Positions 17,151 through 25,857 of a DNA stretch of 48,079 bases are shown piece after piece; positions within the stretch are counted from its first letter, which is position 1; each line of letters opens with the position of its first letter. The position numbers and the translations under genes are program-made. The notes beneath the pieces are model-generated. The model had not been told where the DNA came from. It saw only the letters and a list, made by a program, of their open reading frames with translations, and did no database searches. Location of the stretch: contig DJVG01000010.1 of the NCBI GenBank assembly GCA_002441095.1, positions 2,414 through 50,492 on the forward strand, given 5' to 3'. The stretch comes from Elusimicrobia bacterium UBA6262. GTDB lineage: Bacteria > CAYTYR01 > UBA6262.

Positions 17151-17875
17151 CTCATCCTCCGAATAATGGCACACACTTTTTTCAGGTCCTTCGCTGTATC
17201 GACACCGATCGAATCATGTTTAGTAATTACGGCCCGGATCTTAAAGCCGTTTTCCAGGGCCCGCAATTGCTCCAGGCTCTCTGCTTTTTCCAGCATGGTC
17301 TGCGGCAGAGCGGCAAAATTTAGTAAGAATTCCCGGCGGAAACCGTACAATCCCAGGTGCTTGTAAAAGATCAGGTTTTTGACCTGGTTTCGCTGGTATG
17401 GCAGCGGTGAGCGGGAAAAATAAAGGACATTGCCCTTTTTATCCAGGACCGCTTTGACTACGCTTGGGTCAGTTATGTCCTGTTTTTGTTTCAGGGGAAC
17501 TACGGCTGTACCCATCAATACCGCACTGTCCCGGAACAGCAACGCTACCTGATCAATGGTCCGGGGATCAATGAGGGGCTCATCTCCCTGAATATTCAGG
17601 AAAACATCTGCTTTTATTTTCCTGGCGATCTCAGCCACCCGGTCAGTCCCACTGGAACAATCCGGGCTGGTCAAGATCACTTTGGCGCCGGTTTGACGGC
17701 AGGCTGAAGCGATCTTTTCATGGTCACAAGCGATGATCACATCATCTAAATGATGCGCTTTTTTCGCCTGTTCATACACCCGCTGGACCAGGTATTTACC
17801 CTGGAGTATTTGCAATGGCTTTTCCGGCAAACGGGTCGACTTCAATCTCGCCGGTATTACACCTACTATTTTCAC
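17147..17875 (-). CDS. kdsB: CMP-Kdo synthetase (3-deoxy-manno-octulosonate cytidylyltransferase)
   Basis: Activates Kdo with CTP for transfer to lipid A. 242 residues. The opening VIPARLKSTRLPEKPL, the FLNIQGDEPLIDP loop and the KHLGLYGFRREFL segment are characteristic. The start is GTG at 17875 with AGGAGG 6 nt upstream. The stop overlaps the pyrG start (ATGA), so CTP synthesis and use are translationally linked. Confidence 0.95.
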   Translation of the reverse strand: MKIVGVIPARLKSTRLPEKPLQILQGKYLVQRVYEQAKKAHHLDDVIIACDHEKIASACRQTGAKVILTSPDCSSGTDRVAEIARKIKADVFLNIQGDEPLIDPRTIDQVALLFRDSAVLMGTAVVPLKQKQDITDPSVVKAVLDKKGNVLYFSRSPLPYQRNQVKNLIFYKHLGLYGFRREFLLNFAALPQTMLEKAESLEQLRALENGFKIRAVITKHDSIGVDTAKDLKKVCAIIRRMR

Positions 17876-17918
17876 CCCGCCCCTCCTAAACCATCTAAAT
17901 CTTTAATCTTTCTTATAC

Positions 17919-17949
17919 GACCAACGACGAACGACAAACAACGAACGGC
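17919..17949. repeat. Tandem word array, 7-nt period (CGACGAA)
   Basis: Four 7-mers of the CGACCAA/CGACGAA type sit just beyond the hldA stop. The same word is used at 14675 and 22664, so these three are one dispersed family. Confidence 0.78.
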
Positions 17950-17954
17950 TCTTA

Positions 17955-18965
17955 CTATAATTTCAATCCCGCTTTATCCTGGCTCAAATTTTCCTTTAAT
18001 TCTTCCGGTGAACAGGTAGCAGTACCAACTTTAGCTACCACAATACCTGCCGCATGATTGGCAATGTATGCCGCCTGCTTCAGATCTGCTCCTGCGGCCA
18101 AGGCTAAAGTCAGGGTGGAAATTACCGTATCCCCGGCCCCGGTTACATCAAATACTTCCCTGGCCATAGTTGGGATATGCAGGGATCTTTTACCCTGTTC
18201 AAATAAGGTCATGCCCTTTTCTCCCTGGGTGACCAGGAGCGACCGGCAGCGCAATTGCCTGATGATCTTTTCTCCGAGCATTTCAGTTTCTGCCTGGTCC
18301 CGGGGCACAGGATAGTGTATCCCCTGCGCCGCTTCCAAATGGTTTGGGGTAATACAAGTCACGCCCTTATATTTTAAAAAATGTTCCACTTTCGGGTCCA
18401 CAGTGATCACTTTGCCGTAACGGTGCGCTAATTTAATAGTTTCTTTCAGTAACGGGACACTGATCATACCTTTGCCGTAATCAGAAATGATAATAGCGTC
18501 AACCTGAGGGATAGTCTCTTTCAGGTAGTTAATGATCTGGGCAACGATCTTCTTATCCTTGCTTTCCCGGTCTTCCCGGTCGATACGTACCACCTGCTGG
18601 ATATTGGCAATGATCCTGGTTTTTTGTATCGTCGGTATCCCGGCATCGGTAAAGATCCCGGTAGTATCTACGCCCAGGTCGCTGATGAGCTCCGTGATCT
18701 GGCTGCCGACCAAGTCATGTCCCGTGACTCCGCATAAAAGAGCCTGCCCTTTCAGGGCCGCGATATTATGGGCCACATTGCCGCTTCCGCCGGGGATGAT
18801 GCTTTCCTTGCTGACTTCCACCACTGGCACCGGGGCTTCCGGTGAAAGGCGTGATACTTTGCCCCAGACAAAATGATCGACTATGATATCGCCGATGACC
18901 AGTATTCTTGTTTTGGAGAACCGGTCAACTATCTTCAGGATACTCGTTAAGTCATACTTGGACAT
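17955..18965 (-). CDS. hldA: D-glycero-beta-D-manno-heptose-7-phosphate kinase (HldA/RfaE domain I)
   Basis: PfkB-type sugar kinase that puts the second phosphate on heptose-7-P for ADP-heptose synthesis. 336 residues, kinase domain only, unlike the fused E. coli HldE. Motifs: VIGDIIVDHFVWGKVSRLSP, GGSGNVAHNIAAL and the catalytic DVTGAGDTV. Start ATG with GGAG 7 nt upstream. A paralogue lies at 24811-25809. This copy is next to hldD and kdsB, making it the stronger hldA candidate. Confidence 0.9.
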   Translation of the reverse strand: MSKYDLTSILKIVDRFSKTRILVIGDIIVDHFVWGKVSRLSPEAPVPVVEVSKESIIPGGSGNVAHNIAALKGQALLCGVTGHDLVGSQITELISDLGVDTTGIFTDAGIPTIQKTRIIANIQQVVRIDREDRESKDKKIVAQIINYLKETIPQVDAIIISDYGKGMISVPLLKETIKLAHRYGKVITVDPKVEHFLKYKGVTCITPNHLEAAQGIHYPVPRDQAETEMLGEKIIRQLRCRSLLVTQGEKGMTLFEQGKRSLHIPTMAREVFDVTGAGDTVISTLTLALAAGADLKQAAYIANHAAGIVVAKVGTATCSPEELKENLSQDKAGLKL

Positions 18966-18997
18966 GAAAGTCTCCTAGTGCTAAAAACTTGGCTGGC

Positions 18998-19957
18998 TTA
19001 TAGATACGAATTATTTTTCAGGTACTGCGCATAATCTTTCACGCTGCTTTCAAGGGACTGGCATTGGTATTTTTTTAGTTTTTGCAGTTTAGCCATATTG
19101 GCTTGGGTAAAATACTGGTATTTTTCCTGCAATATCTCTGGCATATCGATATATTCGATCTTGCCCTGTATGCCCAAGGCACTGAAGAGGGCCTGCGCCA
19201 AATCATTCCAGCTGCGCGCTTGCCCCGTCCCCATATTAAAAATCCCGGTTTTCGCCGGATTAGTGAATAAATAATACATCATTTCTACCACATCTTTAAT
19301 ATATACAAAATCTCTCTTTTGTTCCCCATCAGGCACGTCCTGGCGATAAGACTTGAAAAGTTTCATTACGCCGGTTTCTTTCACTGCCTTAAATCTTTTG
19401 CAGACCAGGCTCATCATCTCGCCCTTATGGTACTCATTCGGCCCAAATACATTAAAAAACTTGATCCCAGTCACTTTATTTTCCAGCTTATGCTGATAGA
19501 CCCAGAGATCAAACAACTGTTTGGAATAACCGTACATATTCAGCGGCTTCAATTTAAGGGTGGTCGCCGGATCATCCTGGTAGCCATATTCGCCGCTGCC
19601 ATAGGTAGCCGCACTGGAAGCATATAAAAAATCAGCTTTGTGGCGTATTGCCCACAAAGCTATCTTTTTTGAATATTCATAATTATTGCTCATAAAATAT
19701 TCAGCATCCTGGAGTGTGGTTGAACTGCAGGCCCCCAGGTGCACTACTTTTTTTGGTTTAGGCGCCTTATTCGACTCTACCAATGCCAGGAATTTGTCTT
19801 TATGGATATAATCGATAAAACGCTTGCCCGCCAGGTTACGCCATTTCTCGGTAGCCGCGAGATTATCCACGATCAGGATATCTTTAATGCCCAGCTGGTT
19901 CAATTTCCAAAGGAAACCGCTCCCGATGAATCCGGCTCCTCCTGTCAACACTATCAT
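18998..19957 (-). CDS. hldD: ADP-L-glycero-D-manno-heptose 6-epimerase (HldD)
   Basis: Short-chain dehydrogenase-type epimerase for the last step to ADP-L,D-heptose. 319 residues. The nucleotide-binding motif is VLTGGAGFIGSGFL at the N-terminus, and the catalytic Tyr-Lys pair is in MYGYSKQLFD. The GYQDDPATTLKLKPLN and FFNVFGPNEYHKGEMMS stretches match HldD. The ATG at 19957 has GAGGG 5 nt upstream; a reading from 19990 adds 11 residues without support. Confidence 0.94.
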   Translation of the reverse strand: MIVLTGGAGFIGSGFLWKLNQLGIKDILIVDNLAATEKWRNLAGKRFIDYIHKDKFLALVESNKAPKPKKVVHLGACSSTTLQDAEYFMSNNYEYSKKIALWAIRHKADFLYASSAATYGSGEYGYQDDPATTLKLKPLNMYGYSKQLFDLWVYQHKLENKVTGIKFFNVFGPNEYHKGEMMSLVCKRFKAVKETGVMKLFKSYRQDVPDGEQKRDFVYIKDVVEMMYYLFTNPAKTGIFNMGTGQARSWNDLAQALFSALGIQGKIEYIDMPEILQEKYQYFTQANMAKLQKLKKYQCQSLESSVKDYAQYLKNNSYL

Positions 19958-20029
19958 CTTGCCCTCTTTTTCGGCTATAGTCTTAAACAATTAATATAGC
20001 ATAATTTTAAGTATATTTCCACAGGTTTT

Positions 20030-20788
20030 TCAGTTCTTTTGTATCTTCTCCATGGCCGCCACAATAGAACCGACAGCAATCTTACTGCGCAACAGGACCG
20101 GCACTCTTTCCTGGTCATCAGTTAAGTACACGAACAAGCGGCCCTTGTGCATAAAAATACCTTCCTGCTTCAGCAGGGGTTCGACCATGATCGTCTTAAA
20201 CTCTCCGGCCGGGACATTCACCGTCTCGCGCGAGACCACCCTGACCACTAATTCATAGTTTTTCTTGTTATTGCAGACATTGATCGTGAACTCCTTACCC
20301 GGTTCCAGGCTCTTAAACCTGACGACATAAAGGCTGGCCAGGACATCTACGGTCCCTTTGGGTATATCAACGGTAGCATCAGGATAGATCACTTTGCCGT
20401 TCACCTGGTCAAAGATCATACTCTCCTGCTGGTGGTATTTCCCCTCATTCACATCTTTATAAAAACTTAAGGTGCTGAAATTTTCCCGGCTTACTATTGA
20501 TTCTGACCTATCCTTCACCGGGTATATGGAACTGATCCACCCAGCGCTGGTGGCTTCAGAAGTAATGCGGAATACATCCTGCCCGTTCCATACCTGGGGT
20601 TCTACGCTCAGGGAAGCCCGGCCGGCTACGATAAATCCCCATTTGACCACATATCCTATTTTCTCACCCCGGGCAAAAGGAATTTTCAGCTCTCCCGCCA
20701 GGGAAATTTCTTTCACTCCCGTCCAGAAGAGATTAGCCAAGGCAATTATTACTATGACCGTTAATTTAATTTTATTTGTTTTCATCAT
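20030..20788 (-). CDS. DUF3108 family exported protein
   Basis: 252 residues with an N-terminal signal segment (KLTVIVIIALANLFWTG). The body matches DUF3108: FARGEKIGYVVKWGFIVAG near the start, a repeated beta-strand pattern and TVNVPAGEFKTIMVEP in the second half. The family is periplasmic, often near envelope genes, and has no assigned reaction. The start overlaps the methyltransferase stop (ATGATG). Role here: envelope-related at most; not specified by sequence. Confidence 0.8.
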   Translation of the reverse strand: MMKTNKIKLTVIVIIALANLFWTGVKEISLAGELKIPFARGEKIGYVVKWGFIVAGRASLSVEPQVWNGQDVFRITSEATSAGWISSIYPVKDRSESIVSRENFSTLSFYKDVNEGKYHQQESMIFDQVNGKVIYPDATVDIPKGTVDVLASLYVVRFKSLEPGKEFTINVCNNKKNYELVVRVVSRETVNVPAGEFKTIMVEPLLKQEGIFMHKGRLFVYLTDDQERVPVLLRSKIAVGSIVAAMEKIQKN

Positions 20789-21390
20789 CCTAGTATTTTA
20801 TTGTACGGGGTTCCGACATTATACTGGATCCAATACCTGATGATCGCATATATCATTATGAGCACAACCCCGATAATAGTAAGGTGTTCCTTATTGTGTT
20901 TGACCTGCTTCCAGCTGAATTTACTGAACACATTGGAATTATAGGGAGTTAATTTAGGGAAAAACATGGCCACATTTTGCTTGTATTTTTGGAATTCACC
21001 GCCGAACTTTCCTTCCAGGATACCTTCTTCATGCCGGATAGTATTCAAAAATACTACAAAGTAAAATAACAGGAAAACCGCAAACAGCGGCAACCGGGAA
21101 GTAGCAATGCAAAAACCGCAGCCGATCAGGAAACTACCCAGGTATAAGGGATTACGGGTATAGCTGAACGGGCCATTGACTGCCAGGGACTCATCTTTCT
21201 GCAGATATCCGTTGGCCCAGATACGCAAGCCTTCGCCCAAGAGAGCTATCTCCAGGCCGATCACCAGATATAATAATGCGGTTGTCGGCGGGACATAGCG
21301 CGGCGCTGCAGTAAAGATGAGATAAGCCGCGCCAAATAACCAACTGAGTAAGATCCGGTGTTTAATGAAAAAAGCGCTAATGCTCTGCAT
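20785..21390 (-). CDS. Isoprenylcysteine carboxyl methyltransferase-like membrane protein
   Basis: 201 residues with four to five hydrophobic helices. The C-terminal SAM-binding region has GPFSYTRNPLYLGSFLIG followed by RHEEGILEGKFGGEFQKYKQ, the RNPxYLG/E pattern of the ICMT/PEMT family. Bacterial members methylate lipids or unknown substrates; prenyl-cysteine is unlikely in this setting. It sits between hldC and the DUF3108 gene, overlapping the latter by 4 nt. AGGGG stands upstream of the ATG. Confidence 0.8.
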   Translation of the reverse strand: MQSISAFFIKHRILLSWLFGAAYLIFTAAPRYVPPTTALLYLVIGLEIALLGEGLRIWANGYLQKDESLAVNGPFSYTRNPLYLGSFLIGCGFCIATSRLPLFAVFLLFYFVVFLNTIRHEEGILEGKFGGEFQKYKQNVAMFFPKLTPYNSNVFSKFSWKQVKHNKEHLTIIGVVLIMIYAIIRYWIQYNVGTPYNKILG

Positions 21391-21392
21391 TT

Positions 21393-21899
21393 TTACCCCT
21401 TCCGGTATTTTTGGATAATAGTCTTGATCAAATCTTTGGTAGCATGATTTTTGCGGTCACCGGCAATTGCTACGCTCCCGCCGTAACTTTTCACCAAGGC
21501 GCTTTCCGGCACGGAATTAACCGTATAATCCGTACCTTTGGCCTGGATCGATGGCTGCAGCGCCAGCAATACCCGGTCAACCTGCTTTTCACCGAATAGC
21601 ACAACATGATCAACTGCAGCCAGTGAGGCTACTATTTCAGCCCTGGCCTGCTGCTTAATAATTGGCCGGCGAGGATCTTTGATCGCCCGGACCGAGCGGT
21701 CATTATTAATCGCTACAATGAGGACATCTCCCATTTTTTTACTGGCTTCCAGGTAACGGATATGCCCTACATGCAGCAAGTCAAAACAGCCATTGGCCAA
21801 AACTACGCTTTTTCCATGTAATTTATATAATTTTACTATCTTTTTTAGCTGCTGTAAAGACTTTATTTTACTTTTCACGGGGAACCTTCTTTTATTCAT
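21393..21899 (-). CDS. hldC: Heptose-1-phosphate adenylyltransferase (HldC/RfaE domain II)
   Basis: Cytidylyltransferase-fold enzyme that makes ADP-heptose from heptose-1-P and ATP. About 168 residues. Motifs: VLANGCFDLLHVGHIRYLE (HVGH active site) and VAINNDRSVRAIKDPRRP. Start at ATG 21899; the longer reading to 21932 is encoded by a word array and rejected. No strong Shine-Dalgarno, only an A-rich AAAGAAAATAAG stretch. Stand-alone rather than fused to the kinase, matching the separate hldA. Confidence 0.93.
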   Translation of the reverse strand: MNKRRFPVKSKIKSLQQLKKIVKLYKLHGKSVVLANGCFDLLHVGHIRYLEASKKMGDVLIVAINNDRSVRAIKDPRRPIIKQQARAEIVASLAAVDHVVLFGEKQVDRVLLALQPSIQAKGTDYTVNSVPESALVKSYGGSVAIAGDRKNHATKDLIKTIIQKYRKG

Positions 21900-21919
21900 C
21901 TTATTTTCTTTATTTTTAC

Positions 21920-21950
21920 CGCCAATCGCCAACCGCGGACTGCTGACTGG
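21920..21950. repeat. Tandem word array, 7-nt period (CGCCAAC/TGCTGAC)
   Basis: Four 7-mers including CGCCAAC and TGCTGAC between the GT2 stop and the hldC start. The unit series is closely similar to the array inside tldD at 41493-41527, the best evidence that these arrays are dispersed relatives. Confidence 0.8.
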
Positions 21951-21956
21951 TTTTCA

Positions 21957-22646
21957 CTATTTTAGAGTCTGAAAAAGCTTGAATAGTTCCGCAAAGGCCT
22001 TGAAGATCACGCCTAATTTGGCGCCAGTCGGCTGGCCAGCCAGGCGCGGATAATGATGCACTCCTACCTCCACAAACCGGCAGCCTTTCCGTTTAGCCTT
22101 GATCAGCATTTCAGCACTGGCTACTGCCCCGTCTGAATCAATGGTGATGCTGTTCATCACTGCCCGGCGGAACATCTTAAAGGCACAGTCAATATCCCTG
22201 ACCCCCAGCCGGAAAAACAGGTTCACCGCAGTTTTGTAGATGAATGTATTAATTTTGCGGTAGCACTTATCCTGGCGCTTTAGCCGATAGCCCAGTACGG
22301 CATCATATTTTTCAATGAGAGGCAGGAACTGGCTGATCTCAGACAGATCAAACTGGCCGTCAGCATCAGTGAAGCAAACAATATCGTATTTGGCCGCGGC
22401 AAATCCTGACCTTAAAGCCGCCCCATATCCCCTGTTGCTGTCATGGGTCCATACCCGCACCCGCTGGTCTTCCTGCGCCAGGGCAGAAGCGATATCACTG
22501 GTCTTATCCGTACTGCCATCATCCACAATGATCACCTCAAAAATATCCGTAAACTGCGCCAATACGGTGATGGCCTTAGTAACCGTAGTCTTAACATTGG
22601 CTTCTTCATTATAACAGGGGAAAAATACGCTTATCTCAGGTTTCAT
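21957..22646 (-). CDS. Family 2 glycosyltransferase (DPM/polyisoprenyl-phosphate sugar type)
   Basis: GT-A enzyme of about 229 residues. The opening ISVFFPCYNEEANV and the donor-binding VDDGSTDKTSDIA and FTDADGQFDLSEI (DxD) place it in GT2 near dolichyl-phosphate mannose synthases. The short C-terminus lacks transmembrane helices. It directly follows the GT39 gene, so it may make the polyprenyl-phosphate sugar used by that enzyme. Start ATG 22646 with GAGG 5 nt upstream; the reading to 22760 runs through a word array. Confidence 0.88.
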   Translation of the reverse strand: MKPEISVFFPCYNEEANVKTTVTKAITVLAQFTDIFEVIIVDDGSTDKTSDIASALAQEDQRVRVWTHDSNRGYGAALRSGFAAAKYDIVCFTDADGQFDLSEISQFLPLIEKYDAVLGYRLKRQDKCYRKINTFIYKTAVNLFFRLGVRDIDCAFKMFRRAVMNSITIDSDGAVASAEMLIKAKRKGCRFVEVGVHHYPRLAGQPTGAKLGVIFKAFAELFKLFQTLK

Positions 22647-22660
22647 CTTAACCTCATTTT

Positions 22661-22687
22661 CTACTACGAACGACGAACCACGAACGT
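22661..22687. repeat. Tandem word array, 7-nt period (CGACGAA)
   Basis: Three 7-mers CTACGAA/CGACGAA/CCACGAA between the GT39 stop and the GT2 ribosome binding site; same word family as 14675 and 17919. Confidence 0.75.
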
Positions 22688-22696
22688 CTTTTATTT

Positions 22697-24814
22697 TTAC
22701 TGCACCCTGATCACATCGTCTTGTAACGATATTTTCCCGATTTTTGTACTGACCGGCCATTCCGGCACCGGCGACAGCATAAAAGGTTTTTCTATTATCC
22801 CTTGATAGAGCCAGCGTGGTATTCTCAACCAGCCAATTTTCAATTTAAAGCATTGCGCATAAATCTTATCCTGCTCTTGCACTATCCCTGCTTTTACGCG
22901 CAGGTGAATATCCCGCCAGTCTCCTTCCACATTCAGCACATTATGCTGAATACTGACCAGGGGATTCTGCAGGCCTTTAGCTTTTTTCAGTAAAAGTTCA
23001 TATAAATCCTGGGCTTTAATACTAAAAGCAGGATGCACTTCATCCATGGCGTACACGATCAATTTTCCCTCATCCCACAACAATGGCAGGTTTATTTGCA
23101 GCCCTTTTAGCCCTATGGCTACATCACTCAGCCAGATCTCATTGATTTTGATTTTCCTGGCAGTAATATTCACCTGCTCAAAGCGGCCCCGCTGGGCTTC
23201 TTCCATAGTCTTGGAGCTGATCTTTACCGCTAATCCTTCAGCCTCCTTAAAATATTTTTTCATCCCGGCAACCAGCTTACTTTCCAGCTCATTGGCATTG
23301 AACTTACGCGGGAAAAATGTTTGGCTATTTACTTCACGCCTGAACACAAAAAGCCAGGAGTCATCAGGCAAGGCAAAACTCCCGAGCAAACAGAATCCAC
23401 TTGTAGCATCATTCTTAGCTTTAGACAGGATAAGCTCCCTGGCCTCAGGCATCTGCCCCAGGGTAAAAGCCGGGCCAATATCTCCGCTTTTGGTAATAAT
23501 ATAGTCGGCAAACTGCCCCAAATCCCGGCTATAGCCTTTAAACAGGATAGGCAGTTGATGAGCACCCGCATAAAACTGTAATGTTTCGCTATGCCAAAAG
23601 CTATGATTAGCTACAACACTGACACTGGTATAGGTTTTGCCGGCAGGTATGGTTTTGAGGATAAGTTCGCAGACGGCCTTCTGCTGCCAGTTCTCAGGAT
23701 GCGGCGGCTGGCAGTAATAATTGCCAACCCGACCAAAGGAAGTGATAAAATACTGGGTAATGCCAAAGACAACAACCAAAGAAATAAGAACATATTTTAT
23801 TACGTTCTTTTTAATATTCACCAGCCAGAAACAGGAAATAATGCTGACTGCCGCCAAAAACGGCAACGTATAGCGTTCGTCTTTATTCCGGATCATGGTC
23901 AGTATAATATATGGGAGAACGAGCCACCAAAAAAGTAGTTTATTTTGGCGCTTCCAGGTGATGAGATAAACCAGGAGCCCGAGCACAAATAATACCAGTA
24001 ATACAGGTTGCACTTGCAACAGCAGGTTTTTGCCGTAATAGAGCCAACTGGAAAGGGACAAGATCATGGGATCACCTTCATTAGCTCCAATGCTGCTGAA
24101 ACGAATGCTATAACGCACAAACTTGATAAGATTATAACTATACCAGGGCCAGGCCACAACAAAACCTATGAGCAGGCTCATTCCGGTGTTTTTTAGCATC
24201 CCCGGCTGTTCTCTTCTTTGACGGATCGCCTGCCACAAGCTGTAGAGCAATGGCCCGATGAGGAAAAAGCCATAGGTCCATTTCACCAGCACCCCTACGC
24301 CGCACACCAGGCCAAATAAAATACTGGGCCATCTTTTGGTGAATTCATCACTGCGCAGATACAGGTACATCCCCAGAGTGACCATACTGGCCAAAGCCAG
24401 GTCAATGACAAAAGAATTGGTCATAAAGGCAATATACGGATAAACTGACACTAAAAATGCCGCCAGTAATCCGGTTAGTTTATTATAAAGTCTTTTCCCA
24501 ATACCATAAGTAGCCCATACCAGTATCAGCAGATAGAGCAGGTTTACCAGGCAGGCAGAAGAAAGTGAATAACCAAAGATCGCCAGGAAAGGCAATGTAG
24601 TCAGATGATAAATTGGCGGGTAATAGCCGGTGACATTAAGCATGTTTCGGTAAATATTATTACCTGAATGCAAAACATCGCGATACTGCAGGCAGAGATT
24701 TAGATGAGCTGACGCATCCCAGGACGGCGGCCTTAGGTCATTGGACAGCCAGAACATATGGGTAAAAACTAAAAACACTGACCATAGTATTAACAGTAAG
24801 TATTCCCGTTTCAA
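22697..24814 (-). CDS. GT39-like membrane glycosyltransferase fused to a DUF2993 (LmeA-like) domain
   Basis: 705 residues. The N-terminal ~430 residues hold about ten hydrophobic helices, with a lumen-side acidic loop WDASAHLNLCLQYRD near residue 33, as in GT39/ArnT/PMT-type GT-C enzymes that use polyprenyl-phosphate sugars. The last ~220 residues are soluble and follow the DUF2993 pattern (GRFEQVNITARKIKIN, LSDVAIGLKGLQINLP, a FSIKAQDLYELLL strand-helix). In mycobacteria the DUF2993 protein LmeA binds phosphoinositides and supports mannan elongation. Start TTG at 24814, overlapping the kinase stop, with GGAG 6-8 nt upstream. The fusion is unusual; GT39 is fairly sure, DUF2993 less so. Confidence 0.75.
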   Translation of the reverse strand: MKREYLLLILWSVFLVFTHMFWLSNDLRPPSWDASAHLNLCLQYRDVLHSGNNIYRNMLNVTGYYPPIYHLTTLPFLAIFGYSLSSACLVNLLYLLILVWATYGIGKRLYNKLTGLLAAFLVSVYPYIAFMTNSFVIDLALASMVTLGMYLYLRSDEFTKRWPSILFGLVCGVGVLVKWTYGFFLIGPLLYSLWQAIRQRREQPGMLKNTGMSLLIGFVVAWPWYSYNLIKFVRYSIRFSSIGANEGDPMILSLSSWLYYGKNLLLQVQPVLLVLFVLGLLVYLITWKRQNKLLFWWLVLPYIILTMIRNKDERYTLPFLAAVSIISCFWLVNIKKNVIKYVLISLVVVFGITQYFITSFGRVGNYYCQPPHPENWQQKAVCELILKTIPAGKTYTSVSVVANHSFWHSETLQFYAGAHQLPILFKGYSRDLGQFADYIITKSGDIGPAFTLGQMPEARELILSKAKNDATSGFCLLGSFALPDDSWLFVFRREVNSQTFFPRKFNANELESKLVAGMKKYFKEAEGLAVKISSKTMEEAQRGRFEQVNITARKIKINEIWLSDVAIGLKGLQINLPLLWDEGKLIVYAMDEVHPAFSIKAQDLYELLLKKAKGLQNPLVSIQHNVLNVEGDWRDIHLRVKAGIVQEQDKIYAQCFKLKIGWLRIPRWLYQGIIEKPFMLSPVPEWPVSTKIGKISLQDDVIRVQ

Positions 24815-25809
24815 ACCAGGCTCTCCATTTTTTGCTTTATTTCATTTATCGTCACTACTGCTGTACCTCTTTTCATGACTACTACTCCGGCGGCATAATT
24901 AGCCAGATAGGCAGCTTCCTGCAGGGTGGCATTGGCTGCCAGGGCCAGCGTAGCGCAGCTGGCTACCGTATCCCCAGCGCCAGTCACATCTACAGCTTCA
25001 TCACTGCCAACAATATTAATATGCGTAATCTTGTTTTTCCCCTCGAACAAGGTCATACCACTGCGGCCCTGGGTAATTAAAACACCCTTCCCTTGTATTT
25101 TTTCCAGTAGCTTCAAGCCAATTTCCTTGATCCCCTTGCCTGAGTCAAGACGCATTCCCATAGCCGGAGCTGCTTCTGTTTCATTAGGAGTGACTAAAGT
25201 CGCTCCTACATATTTCATAATGTGGTATCGCGAATCCACTACCAGCGGTTTATGGTATTTGTGTACCAAACCGAGTAAAATATCGCGCATTCTTTCCGTG
25301 AGCAACCCGGCATTATAATCACTAACCAATACCGCATCCATGTCCGGTATATGCGCGGTCAAGATCCTGATGATCCTGCCCTCGCACTCCTGGGTGATCG
25401 GCATATCTGCTTCTTTGTCTATTCGGATCACCTGCTGCCTGGCAGTATGATAGCCGCCGGCCATGATCCTGGTTTTGGTGATCGTAGGCCGGTCTGTTTG
25501 TGTGACCAGGCGTGAAGTCGGTATTTTCATTTCCCGCATGATCGTGAGCATATGCCGGCCGGTGCTATCCGCCCCGATCACGCCTACGGGGAATACTTTG
25601 CCACCCAGGGCATGAATATTACTGACGGAATTAGCCGCCCCACCCAGGATTATTTCCGTGGAATCATATTTTAAGATCAGAACCGGGGCTTCGCGGGAGA
25701 CGCGGGTAGTCTTGCCAAAGATATATTCATCCGCGATCATATCCCCCAGCACCATCACCTTTTTATTCTTAAAACTATCCAGTATCTTGATCAGTTTTTC
25801 CTTCTCCAC
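24811..25809 (-). CDS. HldA-like PfkB sugar kinase, second copy
   Basis: 332 residues, same family and length as the kinase at 17955-18965: VLGDMIADEYIFGKTTRVSR, GGAANSVSNIHALGG and DVTGAGDTVASCATLAL. The two are clearly divergent paralogues, with different residues in the region around the substrate loop (GYHTARQQVIRID here, ANIQQVVRID there). It may be a second heptose-7-P kinase or act on another sugar phosphate. Start GTG at 25809 with AAAGGAG 6 nt upstream. Coupled to the GT39 gene by a 4-nt overlap. Confidence 0.85.
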   Translation of the reverse strand: MEKEKLIKILDSFKNKKVMVLGDMIADEYIFGKTTRVSREAPVLILKYDSTEIILGGAANSVSNIHALGGKVFPVGVIGADSTGRHMLTIMREMKIPTSRLVTQTDRPTITKTRIMAGGYHTARQQVIRIDKEADMPITQECEGRIIRILTAHIPDMDAVLVSDYNAGLLTERMRDILLGLVHKYHKPLVVDSRYHIMKYVGATLVTPNETEAAPAMGMRLDSGKGIKEIGLKLLEKIQGKGVLITQGRSGMTLFEGKNKITHINIVGSDEAVDVTGAGDTVASCATLALAANATLQEAAYLANYAAGVVVMKRGTAVVTINEIKQKMESLV

Positions 25810-25830
25810 GGTAGCTCCTTTAATTTATTT

Positions 25831-25855
25831 CGGCGTATAGCGTGTAGCGTTCAGG
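25831..25855. repeat. Tandem word array, 7-nt period (GCGTATA/GCGTGTA)
   Basis: Two to three 7-mers in the short gap between the antiporter stop and the second hldA-like start. Same word as at 9771. Confidence 0.65.
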
Positions 25856-25857
25856 AC

